DNA from: Scytalidium lignicola
Taxonomy: Eukaryota > Ascomycota > Leotiomycetes
Assembly (NCBI GenBank): GCA_002812745.2
Contig: NCSJ02000573.1
Span: 1 to 15,919 of the forward strand
Direction: 5' to 3'
DNA length: 15,919 nucleotides
The translations under genes and the position numbers were made by a program. The notes under the pieces are model-generated. The model worked only from the letters and a program-made list of their open reading frames with translations. It did no database searches and was not told where the DNA came from. Positions 6,655 through 15,919 of this stretch are shown one piece after another (the first letter of the stretch is position 1; each line of letters starts with the position of its first letter).

Positions 6655-9600
6655 ATGTCAGCTCATATACCTGTTTCATCGCTTTCTGCCGATGAAAATG
6701 AGTACAGGTTAGGAGTTGATGTAGGAGTTAGTATACCTGTGGATGAATTCATAAACTATGGGTGATAACACGAATGCTATAGGGCACTTTCACAGATATT
6801 TGCGTCTTCACACCTACTGGCGAGACGGTCAGAGCCAAAACTCTGTCTACTATGCATGACCAGAGCATTGGCGTCAAGAATGGCATTAACAAAGTCCGAG
6901 AATTGTTGAGGCAAAAGTATGGTTGGGACGGAGAATTTAGTTTTATTCACCATGGCACAACAGTTGGTCAGTATTCCAAATCATGGATGAATTTTATGAC
7001 TCTGCTGAGTGTTTATAGCTACCAATGCTATCTTGGAAGGCAAAGGCTCCATAACGGGTCTCGTTGTAACAGACGGCCACAAAGATGTTCTTTCTGTAAG
7101 AAGATCGCAGATTCCTGGCGGTCTGGGGGCTTGGATCAACTTTGTACCACCCGCGCCAACGGTCCCGCTTGAGCGAACGGTACAATGCATAGAGCGCATG
7201 TCGGCGGATGGGGAGACTGTAACTCCCATTAATGAGGTGGCATTGCGCAAGAATTTGGCCGACCTAAAGAGGCAAAATCCAGAAGCGGTCACCATTAGCT
7301 TACTCAATGCTTACAAAAACAATGCTCATGAGAAAGAGGTAGCCAGAATAGTTGGAGAGATCCTCGGTCCGGATGTGGAGATTGTATGCTCCTCAGATGT
7401 CTTACCAGAAGCTGGAGAGTACGAAAGGACTGTCACGGCTGCGGCAAATGCAGTAGTCAAGCCTGTTGTAAAAAAATATCTTGCCGGCCTCTCGAAATTG
7501 CTATTGCCTGATAGCAAGACAATTCGTATTTTAAAGAGCGATGGTGGTCTTACCAGCATAGATCTCGCAGGAGAGTTACCGGTGCAGCTTCTGATGTAAG
7601 GATACCTCTAGGTATATATAAAGCTAGACTGATAAAAGGCCTTAGGTCTGGCCCAGCTGGAGGTGTTCAAGGAGTCGTCGATGTTATTGCTAAGCAAACG
7701 AAGTACAAGAACCTCATCACCTTAGATATGGGTGGTACTTCAACAGATTGCGCTTTGATTGCCAACTCTGCTGCGGCATTACGGCGAGAAACTGTGGTTG
7801 ATAAGTTAACAGTCAAAGCTCCTTCTATTGATGTCAGAACGGTGGGTGCTGGTGGCGGTTCTATCGCCAAGTTTGTGGAACTCACCTCCACTCTGAGAGT
7901 CGGCCCAGAGAGTGCTGGTGCCACTCCTGGACCTGCATGCTATGGAAATGGAGGTAAACTACCTACTGTCTCCGATGCGAACTTTGTGCTTGGATATCTA
8001 CCATCTAAATTGCTCGGTGGAGACTTCAGCTTAGACATTGAAGCTGCAACAGCTGCTGTGAACGATATCGCCAATCAAATGGGAATGCCGATAGACCAAA
8101 CCGCTGAGGGGATCATAAATCTCGTCAATGAGACTATATACAGCGCCCTAAGACTGGTGTCCATCGAACAAGGCTATGACCCTACGGACTTTGCGTTAGT
8201 AGCATTTGGTGGTGCTGGTCCACTACATGCTAATGCTATAGGAATACTCCTGGGCGCCTGGCCGGTAATCATCCCCCCAGCCCCAGGTGTCCTTTGCGCA
8301 CAAGGAGATGCGACCACAAAGTTACGGCATGAATCATCGACCTCATATATCAGACTTTTGTCAAAGGTTACGTCTGAGGATATCAGGTCTGTCGTTCAAG
8401 GACTCACAAGAACCTCAACCGCAATAATGCATGCTGCGCTGAGCGGTTTTTCAGACATATCTTTAACGCTGGCTTACGAAGTTGATCTTCGTTACAAAGG
8501 TCAAGCTCTCAGTTTAACAATTCCTTTCTCTGCAGAAGAGCTTGCACTGGAGATTTCTACTTTCACAGAAATCCTCTGCTCTCGATTTAATGGCGCACAT
8601 AATCAGCAGTTCGGCTTCTCTCTCCCATCTTTGGAATTGGAATTCATGAGAGTTGGAGTGATTGCAACCGACGGCTCCTCATCTATTGAGCTTCTGCATA
8701 TCGAGAAAACTGAGGATGGTGATGGTTCCACTCCTCCGGAATCTGCAATCATTGACCGGCGAATAATTACTGTTGAAGGAAAGAAACTTCAAGCAATTTT
8801 CTGGGACAGAAGGCAATTGTCAAGATCAGGCTACAAGGTTACAGGCCCATGTGTGATTTCTGAAATGGACTCGAATACACTAATTTTGCCTGGATTCGTT
8901 GGTGAAATTGATGATGTTGGAAACATATTGATCAATTTTGCGGATGGTTCGAATATAGTTAAACATGGAGTAATACAGCACACGCCTGAGTCTGCAGCCG
9001 CATTTGTTAAAAAATCACCACTCATCCCAACTTTAATATCATCTACGCTGGCTTCTATTCGGAACGAGATGGATACTCTTATGCTACGATGTGCTATGTC
9101 ACCCGCCATTCGCGAACAACAGGATGAGTTCAATGTCATTACTAACGCAAGAGGACAGATGCTTGTTGGGCAATTCGGAAGCTTCATCGCTGCTTTCCTT
9201 GATATGTGGAAGGAGTCTAATGGTATCATCGAAGAGGGAGATGTCTTTGTGACGAATGACGTTTACCAAGTTGGCGGAGCTGTTAGTCATTTGAATGATG
9301 TGATAGTTTTATTGCCGATCCACTACAAGGGAAAGCTTGTTGGCTGGGCTGCAAACTTTGGACATTTGACGTGAGTTATGTCAATTCATTTAATCTGACA
9401 GATGTTAAAAGTAATCCTAGTGATGTTGGTGGCAAAGTTCCCGGCAGCATGTCAATAGAGTCTGCCACCATATTTGATGATGGTGTGCAAATTCCTGTTG
9501 TCAAGCTCTATAGGAAAGGTCACTATAACCAAGACTTAGTCGATGTCCTTTGCAGAAACTCGCGTCTGCCTGACTGGTATCGCAGTGACCTTACAGCTCT

Positions 9601-11137
9601 TGTGACTGCTTGCCAAACAGCAGCAACCAGAGTTTGTGAGCTCAATGAACGCTTCGGCCCCGAGTAAGTTGTAATCTTATAGTGAGACTTACAAAAGCTA
9701 ATGTCAACCGTAGAGTATATGAAGCAGCCTGTGAAGAACTTTTACGAAGGAATAAGAAGGCTGTGGGACAGCTGATCCAGACTCAATTCTCGAATGAGAA
9801 GAGTGTCTTCACTGACTTCGTCGACGATGATGGTTCTGGAGTAGGCCCCTTTGCACTCAAATGTACAATGGAGAGGAAAGGGGAGAAGTTACGATTTGAC
9901 TGGACTGGAACAAGTCCTCAGAGTGAGAGATCGATCAACTACTACCTGTCTCCTACTATGTTCAAGATGTTTGTTGGGTAAGGTCGCTCACTCTTTTCAA
10001 ATCACAAATAGATTGAGCTGACGCCAGTAGATATTATCTTCTTGCCGTCTTTGACCCATATTGTGTGGTAAATGATGGTTTCCATGACCTACTCGAAGTT
10101 GACATTCCAGAAGGCTCATTACTCAAACCTGTGCGTCCAGCCGCTCTCAGCTGCCGAACCCATCTTTTGGGTCGAACTATGGACATTGTGCAGGCATTGA
10201 TGGGACAAAAGAATCCAACATATCGAGCTGCAGCTGGATTTTCTGACTCACCTCATTTCTTTTACTCCGGATGGAAGCCTAATGGCGAGTGGTATCAATT
10301 GTACCAAATAGGATTTGGTGGTATCCCAGCTCGTCCAGCAGGCGATGGTGTACGTTATTGTTCCAGCTCAAAATTTGGGTAGTATTGACAAATTCTAGCT
10401 TGACTGCCACTGTCTTTTCCCGGCCATCAAATCCATCCCAACAGAAAGCATCGAGCTGAATTTCCCTCTTCGGATCGAGGCAAATGAAGCACTTGCCGAT
10501 TCTGGTGGCCCCGGCTTCTACCGGGGAGGCAACGCTCAGCGAACACTTTACCGCTTCCTCTCACGTGGTGAATTCAGCATTCATGATGATCGCTGGTTCA
10601 CTAAGCCGTGGGGTATTGATGGGGGCAAACCTGGCCAACGATCATGCAAGATTCTTTATCAATATTCTATCGACCCGGAGAATCCACCAAAGAAGGTGCT
10701 ACCGAGTAAGTGCGATCACGTTAAGGTTGAACCCAACGATCTCCTTGAGTGGATTACTTNGGGGGGGAGGTGGCCTTGGTGACCCTATTACTAGACCTGC
10801 TGAGAAGGTAGCTCTGGAGGTTCACCGTCAACTGGTCACTGTCGAGGCAGCGGCCAAAAATTATGGCGTTGTAGTAGATCCCGTTGACTTCAGCGTGAAG
10901 ACAATAGAGACAGACACTCTAAGAGCAAAAATGGCTGCCACAGCTCCAGAGAAGAAGCTGCTTTATGACAGGGGAGGGACGTTGGCGGAACTCCGGGAGG
11001 GATGCTTAGAGGAGACAGGTCTTCCAGTACCGAAGCCACAATGGGAAAAGGATCCATATGGTGCACATGTTGCTGTGCCGTATGTCCAAGAGTGGTATAA
11101 GACCATGAGAGAAAAGGGAGACTGGGATTTGGAGTAG
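6655..11137 (+). CDS. Hydantoinase/5-oxoprolinase family enzyme, HyuA-HyuB fusion, 8 exons
   Basis: Family members open cyclic amides such as 5-oxoproline or hydantoins using ATP, or carboxylate ketones; the exact substrate cannot be read here. Exons: 6655-6726, 6783-6966, 7019-7595, 7646-9370, 9421-9663, 9714-9977, 10031-10349, 10399-11137. All seven introns are 49-56 bp, GT-AG, and rejoin conserved motifs. The product is about 1373 residues if the N at 10760 is ignored. The HyuA half has the nucleotide-binding start GVDVGGTFTD (about 21-30), GTTVATNAILEGKG (82-95), SGPAGGVQG (279-287), MGGTSTDCALI (306-316) and FGGAGPLHA (465-473). The HyuB half starts near 740 with IRNEMDTLMLRCAMSPAIRE, then NFGHLTDVGGKVPGS, ARPAGDG, DSGGPGFYRGG (about 1162-1172) and WGGGGLGDP (1249-1257). 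The GVDVGGTFTD start resembles bacterial-type HyuA more than the classic oxoprolinase. There is no signal peptide, so it is probably cytosolic. Length is in the family range or slightly longer, and no damage is seen. Confidence 0.93.
10760..10767 (+). other. Spurious N before a G7 run breaks the frame of the hydantoinase-like gene
   Basis: As written, codons after ACT (10756-10758) read TNG GGG GGG AGG TGG CCT TGG TGA, a premature stop. With the N left out they read the family's WGGGGLGDP motif and continue open to the TAG at 11137. The N is therefore most simply an inserted ambiguity at a homopolymer, not a mutation. Confidence 0.85.
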
Positions 11138-11845
11138 CATAGGGTTTTGATTAAAGGTGACAAAACTAACCTGCAGCAAAATTCTCCCTTTGTCTTTTCT
11201 AATGATCACAGTTTAGAATGAGTTGAAATTTTCATGTCTCCGATTGTCTTAGAGTATTAGATATTTACATCTATAGTCACTTTCATAACGATTTCAAGAC
11301 AAGATGATATCACCTTGCTCTTCAGCTGTCCAGTACTATTGGTTCTCTATTTCTGGATAGTTGCAAGGCACAGATATACAGAGTATTTTAATGTGCATCA
11401 ATGTGCACATTTCGTAAATCCGCTTTAGCAGGTTCGTGGACTCCGGACTGCTCCAAGTTGATAAAAACAGAACTCTTATGCGAAACCCAAAATGTAACAT
11501 TCTAATCTCAAGATAATGGCCATATATCTAAATGTCAAATTATTTATATCAGGAAAGATACTAGGATGTTATATTATTTCTTCGCTCTGAACGGAGATGC
11601 ACATGTAACTATAAAGTTGAAAAACAAATGATATTTCAGAGACCCTTCTATGATCTAATACTTCGGGTGAATTGCAATATAGCCATTGGTGAACAGAGTT
11701 ATTCTAGTCGATAGTAAGCATAAATATACGTGCTAGATTCTCAGTTTCTTTCTTTCCTAAGATGTCCAGAACTAAATAATGGCCTCATACTAAGCTATAT
11801 CATATTAGACCTTACAGTAGGCAAATTCAAGCCATTTTTGAGAAG
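11138..11845. other. Intergenic DNA, no gene seen
   Basis: This is the 3' flank of the hydantoinase-like gene. No open frame of protein-like composition, no conserved motif and no repeat was recognised on either strand. Confidence 0.4.
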
Positions 11846-12108
11846 CTTAACTTTAGTTAAGAGAATATAATAACATAAATAATTAGAGTAATTATTATAA
11901 AAAAGTAATAATAAATATAATTAATAATAATCTTAAAAGAAATAACTAATCTAAGTAATTAAAAGAAGATTCTTATATATAATAATGATATTTAAAATAA
12001 GATTAAAATTATAATTACAAGTATTACTTTCTTTTCTTTAAATATCTATAATAATAATTAAATTAAAAAAAAGTTTTTAATTTTATATAATATAATTAAA
12101 AGCAAATT
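11846..12108. other. Second AT-rich, RIP-like tract
   Basis: About 260 bp that is almost entirely A and T with abundant TAAT and TATAA, resembling the large block at 2225-5860. It directly precedes a decayed zinc-knuckle coding remnant, so it is probably the damaged part of the same old transposon insertion. Confidence 0.55.
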
Positions 12109-12295
12109 ATAGCGATCGATTCATTATATACCTACTAGCCATAAGCGTGGGGGCCGTCCAGACAGGATAGAGAAAGCAAATTTGGAGTACTGTAAGTGCC
12201 AGATAGTCCTGTTCCCTCCGTAAGCAATAAATTATATGCCTTTAGCAGTGAGCCATTAATTACCATTCTAAGCACAGAAACAATAAGTACTAGCC

Positions 12296-12415
12296 TCCAA
12301 CCCAACCTGTCAACCAGAAAAACTAGGAAGCCAGCTGCAAGGAATTGCCATACCTGCAGGCAGCCTAAGATGATTCGTGAGATTGTCCTGTTATATCCTA
12401 GGTTGGCCTAAAAAA
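12296..12415 (+). pseudogene. Zinc-knuckle remnant, probably the C-terminal end of a transposase
   Basis: The plus strand reads KPAARNCHTCRQPK with a C-x2-C pair (Cys codons at 12346 and 12355). After a two-base frame slip it reads DS*DCPVIS*VGL (12372-12410), where the stop in DS*DC is TGA, one transition from CGA (Arg). Together this is the remains of a CCHC-type knuckle, of a sort often found at the C-terminus of fungal DDE transposases (pogo and related) as well as in gag-like proteins. No catalytic domain is recognisable upstream, where the sequence becomes an AT-rich tract. The identity as transposase is inference. Confidence 0.4.
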
Positions 12416-13422
12416 TTGTTGTCTGATAAAAGGTAACAATATTAAAGCTAGCCATCTCAGTAAGATGTAGATATCGACATCATAGTTAAGTGGTGAAAGA
12501 GAGATTCTGAGCAGATAATAATCCTGGTCTCAGATTTGCCTGCTCTAACGAATAGAGCTGAGGGAATAGACATTAAGTTCAGCGCCAACTCTCTTGGCGT
12601 TTCCGCTCTACACTAGAGCCAACAACATGACATCATCACTAATAAATCCACCATGAGGATACACTATCCAAGCTTAGAAAGGGTATCTAGTTTGTATAAC
12701 TTTCTTGGGTATATACTCCGCCCACATCGCAGGATGTATATCCACGAAGGCGCGCCATGATCAATTTCCCACCGCCATTTGCTCAAAGCGAAACACAAAC
12801 CGAGACCTATAGAAGTAGCATATACAAGAATATAATGGTTGCCAAGACAGGTCGTTAGATGTTTATGTAAAGATAAAAATTAGTGCTGCAGATAAAATTT
12901 TTATAGGATTCAGAGTCAAAAGTTTCATTAGAGATGAGTTGCTGCCACGTAATAACAACAATTCTGTCTGCTCCTAGTCAACTATACAACAATACACGTG
13001 GAGGGTGCCGCGAATATCACATTCTTAGTACTCTCCTTGTTACGTGTTTTTAAGGCATATCACATCTACTCTAGAATAAGCCCCACCCCTTGGTGAATAC
13101 TCAACCAAGGGAGAAAATTATTACAAAAGCAGTAGCGAGAGAGGGTGCGGCGAGTTCAATACATTGACAACTGGTAAATTCGTCCTGCCAGGAATGCGTG
13201 TTCTAGAAGAAAGATATATGAAGATATTTCTGAAATCCACATGTTTTAGTCTTTATTGATGTGGGTAGTTACGATGTATACTACATAGGTTTTAAATAAA
13301 GTTAACTATGACGTTATATTTGAAACGCTCGTCTCTTGAAAGTAATCTTTTAGTTGTATAACTAAACTTTAATGATATCAAAATTCCCTCTTAGTATGCT
13401 TCAACTTCAATTTTACAAGCTT
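12416..13422. other. Intergenic DNA, no gene seen
   Basis: About 1 kb without a supportable coding region. A perfect 8-bp stem, CCCTTGGT (13087-13094) with ACCAAGGG (13104-13111), is the only clear local structure. The last part is the 3' flank of the minus-strand WSC gene. Confidence 0.4.
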
Positions 13423-14957
13423 TTAACACTTATAGCTAATATCAGCGTGTATAATATATGTTGTTTTGGAAGGGGCATATGGAATCTTGAAGCAATCGGT
13501 CGTAGTATTCCCACAAAGGTTGTGTTGGTTCCCAAATTGGCCTGGTGCAATCTTGCTTGGGTAGGTGGTGTCATGATAGAAGTGCGTAGTGCCAAGATAC
13601 CATGGTTCTTTGGTGTCATAAGTAACAACAAGTTCATTGTTAACTTTCTCAATAGTATAAGAACCTACTATGGTAGCTTTAGAAATGTCATTACCTCCAG
13701 CACCCATGTAAAGATCACCTGTGACAGGAACTGGACCTTGAACGACCCATCCCCAGCTATTGCCTATGCCAAGCGAGCTGAAGGTCTTGTCCATGTCCCT
13801 CCGAGAGCTGCCGCACCCGTAGACTGTACCCTTGCAAGTGGGGTGTGGAAGTTGTGAGCAGGAGGTGGTGGTTGAAGTGGTATGCGTAGTCATAGTAGGA
13901 GGGTGGTGGGGGTTTGTGGAGCAGGAGGTGGTAGTTGGGTGATAGGGATGTGTCGTTGGGCAAGAGGTAGTAGTGGAAGAGGTGGTAGTAGTGGTAGTAG
14001 TGGTAGTAGTGGTAGCAGTGGTAGTAGGGGTTGTGGTGGTAGTGGTAGATGCAGTGGAAGTTGTAGATGCGATGGTGGTTGTGGTAGTGGATGGCGAAGG
14101 TGGTGGTGGTAGTAAGGCTCCACAAGACTGGGTTGACTTAAGGATCGTAGCTTCGTAGAGATTTAGGTAACCGGAACCACCGCAGGTCTCTGATGTATTA
14201 CCATTGCAAGTCAAGGAGCAGTGGGACAAGTCGGTAGGTGCACTTCCACCTTCGAGCATGTAACCGCAGTAACATTCTCCATGATATTCGGTAGCAGCCA
14301 GAGGATAATACTGATTGCCGCAAGCAGAGAGGCATGCCTCTGTCGTGAGGGTGCTGGAGTCTAGTTGGCTCTGGCGATAACTGACAGCACGGTAGCCCAC
14401 ACCTTCAGAATAACAGCCTTTTGAGTCGTACTGTGATGCGATGGTAGAGAGATCAACAGCAGGGTACGTGGTATCCTCCCAGACGGAAATTCGTTGATGT
14501 GCACCGCACACTTCGGTCTTGTTCCCAGTGCATGGAGCATTGCAGTCTAACTCGGAAGCAGAGGTTGGGGGTAACACTGTTCCACAAATACAGTTTCCAT
14601 AGTAGACCAAGCCAGCATATTTAAATCCATTTGACTGAGCGACTCATTAATAAAAAAATATCTTGCCAAATTGAAGAGAGAGGTTGATCTAACCTTACAA
14701 GTTGCAGTACAAGTCTCTACTGTTATCGAATTATAATCTAGGTCAGGATTGTACTGCAAAGTTGCAGGAGTTGACTCAACAAAGCATCCAACATAGGAGT
14801 ATGGAGTGTATTCTTCCTGTGGGCATGGTGGGAGAGGAGGGGCATCCCACCGGCGCTGAAGCCCTCGTGGTACTTCGTTTACTGTAGGTATAGCTCTAGT
14901 AAAAGAAGCGAGGCCAAGTACTACGGCAGCACTAGAAGAAATAAAGGCCTTCATCAT
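13423..14957 (-). CDS. Secreted protein with two WSC domains and a Thr-rich linker, about 491 aa
   Basis: Exon 1 is 14957-14694 and exon 2 is 14634-13423, with a 59-bp intron (14693-14635, GTTAGA...CTCAG) whose removal joins TATCK to SNGFKYAG and completes a WSC domain. The start is taken at the MMKAF pair because it begins a clear signal peptide (MKAFISSSAAVVLGLASF, then RAIPTV); the frame is open up to an ATG at 15008, but that start would bury the signal. WSC 1 spans about residues 53-145 (YVGCF, YYGNCICG, CNAPCTGNKTEVCGA). WSC 2 spans about 156-251 (KGCYSEG, HGECYCGYML, CSLTCNGNTSETCGG). A Thr/Pro/Ser linker (267-352) is a likely O-glycosylation stalk. The C-terminal domain (353-491) contains WGWVVQGPV, LYMGAGGNDISKATIVGSY and APGQFGNQH, and ends in a Cys; it looks beta-rich, resembling domains on secreted fungal proteins. 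There is no membrane segment or GPI-type tail, unlike yeast Wsc sensors. WSC domains bind carbohydrate, so a role at the wall or in the extracellular space is likely. Confidence 0.9.
13973..14100 (-). repeat. Triplet repeat encoding the Thr-rich linker
   Basis: GGT/AGT triplets on the plus strand (ACC/ACT on the coding strand) run with few interruptions and encode near-pure Thr, including an unbroken run of eleven Thr (residues 296-306). Such tracts vary in copy number by slippage in units of three, so linker length may differ among strains. Confidence 0.85.
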
Positions 14958-15094
14958 GCAATTGTTGTTATGTCTTGAGGGTTTGTAAGAATTATACCAG
15001 GGCTGCAAGTGTAAATAAGAAGGAGGTAAGTCGATGAATAATGATGTGGTGGAGAATAAGTAAGGTGTGGGGGATGATAAACTTAAACCTTAAC

Positions 15095-15108
15095 TACTTA
15101 TAGATTGG
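15095..15108 (-). promoter_or_regulatory. CCAAT plus TATA-like pair upstream of the WSC gene
   Basis: On the minus strand CCAATCTATAAGTA lies about 140-150 bp before the proposed ATG at 14957. The TATAAGTA position is reasonable for a core promoter with a leader of roughly 100 bases. CCAAT is unusually close to the TATA, so functional meaning is uncertain. Confidence 0.3.
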
Positions 15109-15740
15109 AGAGCATCATCAAATGGTCACGGAACTTCCTCCGCATGTCTTCTCATCTCAGCTGTCGATATTGGTGTTATCTTGAAGACCTGTCACTGGAC
15201 GCCAAAATCAATAGTTTCAATGGGTTAAGAGGCGTGGTGTGGCTTCACACGGTAGCTCAGAGGCACCACTGGCACAGCAAACGAGACATTTCTGGCATAC
15301 CATAATTTCATTTGAGTTGCTGAAGCTACCTTGATCCGGCGAACTCACTGTAACATATATGCCGCCTTCTATTTACTTCTTCGTGCCGCACATCGGATAA
15401 GAGTTAAGTATTCGCTAGTCTCTAGAGACTGTAGAGAAAGGCACGGATACGGAAGGGGAAATGCAGATGCTAGGAGAGACGTGCGCTGCCAAAAGGAGAC
15501 AACAGCCACGCTGACATGTTCTAGACCCGCGGGGTGACATTTTCAATATTTGTGCCTGAAATAACTACCTCGTTCCTGGTGTTGGCGTAATACATCGAGC
15601 CTTGGCAGCTGAGGTTCTGCAAGGGGCTTGCACATTTTCGTCTGCCAACTCATTCAATTGGACAGACTTTTAGAGTTATAATCCACTTCATCCGAAAATA
15701 TTCAAAATGCTTAATAGTCGGTTGCGCTCGTACGCAGTTT
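15109..15740. other. Intergenic DNA, no gene seen
   Basis: Several short open frames exist on the plus strand, but their translations lack protein-like composition, domains or splice partners. I see no RNA gene or repeat. Confidence 0.4.
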
Positions 15741-15919
15741 TATCGCTGACCAACCACCCAGGGGCGGTTGGCGCCAAAACCCCATCACCTTCCAAAACCT
15801 CCGTCACCTTTCGCGTAAACCCAAACATTAAAGTCGCATACTTGATCTCGCGTTTATACTGTGATTACCATACATTTTTGAGATTAAATACATTTAATCA
15901 TGTCGAGGACTAATTCTAC
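15741..15919 (+). other. Possible 5' end of a gene or transposon running off the window
   Basis: A GC-richer segment contains a hairpin-capable CCAACCACCCAGGGGCGGTTGG (around 15752-15773). It is followed by C-rich leader-like DNA and an ATG at 15899 opening MSRTNS to the edge. Inverted CCAACC/GGTTGG sequence near a transposase start is seen in pogo-like fungal elements, but with only seven codons this cannot be decided. Confidence 0.2.

Noticed and set aside
10711..10730. GTAAGT...AAG inside exon 8 as an eighth intron
   Set aside because: At about 20 bp it is far too short, and the sequence reads through in frame as the conserved VLPSKCDHVKVEP.
13087..13111. 8-bp perfect stem with a 9-base loop
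   Set aside because: Short stems of this size arise often by chance; there is no U-tract or neighbouring gene end to suggest a function.
13372..13857. 161-aa plus-strand open frame
   Set aside because: It is antisense to the C-terminal domain of the WSC protein, whose coding strand has conserved structure and splice support.
13882..14158. Gly/Ser-rich, Val-rich and Pro/Leu-rich open frames in the WSC gene
   Set aside because: They are other-frame readings of the Thr codon tract.
15105..15537. Two plus-strand open frames of 66 and 68 aa
   Set aside because: There is no domain, no splice partner and no protein-like composition, and they lie in the upstream region of the WSC gene.

Overview
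The window looks like nuclear DNA of a filamentous ascomycete (Pezizomycotina, perhaps Leotiomycetes; the class is inference). The reasons are very short introns of about 49-59 bp with GTRNGY-type donors, a secreted WSC-domain protein, a fungal-style fused hydantoinase gene, and a block of about 3.6 kb of extremely AT-rich DNA whose damage (CAA to TAA stops, Cys TGY to Tyr TAY) fits repeat-induced point mutation (RIP).

Layout. 1-1459: a small hypothetical gene on the minus strand (268-645) and quiet flanking DNA. 1460-1590: a compact inverted-repeat element with perfect 44-bp arms bounded by TA, a Tc1/mariner-type MITE. 1714-2240: a broken fragment of a 2-oxoglutarate/Fe(II) oxygenase gene on the minus strand, cut off where the AT-rich block begins. 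About 2225-5860: the AT-rich block. Inside it, 2529-4903 reads as one decayed DNA transposon: inverted terminal repeats starting TGTT and ending AACA, TATA on both sides, and on the minus strand a ruined but readable retroviral-type integrase of the KRBA2-like/Ginger kind with a cysteine-rich C-terminus and an in-frame triplet array. 6655-11137: an apparently intact eight-exon gene for a HyuA-HyuB fusion (hydantoinase/5-oxoprolinase family), about 1373 residues once one spurious N is discounted. 11138-13422: intergenic DNA with a second, smaller AT-rich relic and a decayed zinc knuckle, probably transposase-derived. 13423-14957: a two-exon minus-strand gene for a secreted protein with two WSC domains, a Thr-rich linker and a C-terminal beta-rich-looking domain. 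15009-15919: no gene supported, with a promoter-like CCAAT/TATA pair for the WSC gene and possibly the beginning of another gene or element at the right edge.

The three live genes are unlikely to act in one pathway. The hydantoinase-like enzyme is cytosolic amide-ring or acid metabolism, the WSC protein is extracellular, and the small gene is unknown. The window is best seen as a few single genes spaced by transposon debris. The most notable object is the RIP-damaged integrase transposon with terminal inverted repeats. All seven N characters sit directly before homopolymer runs, and the one inside a gene breaks a frame that is perfect without it, so they look like assembly artefacts.
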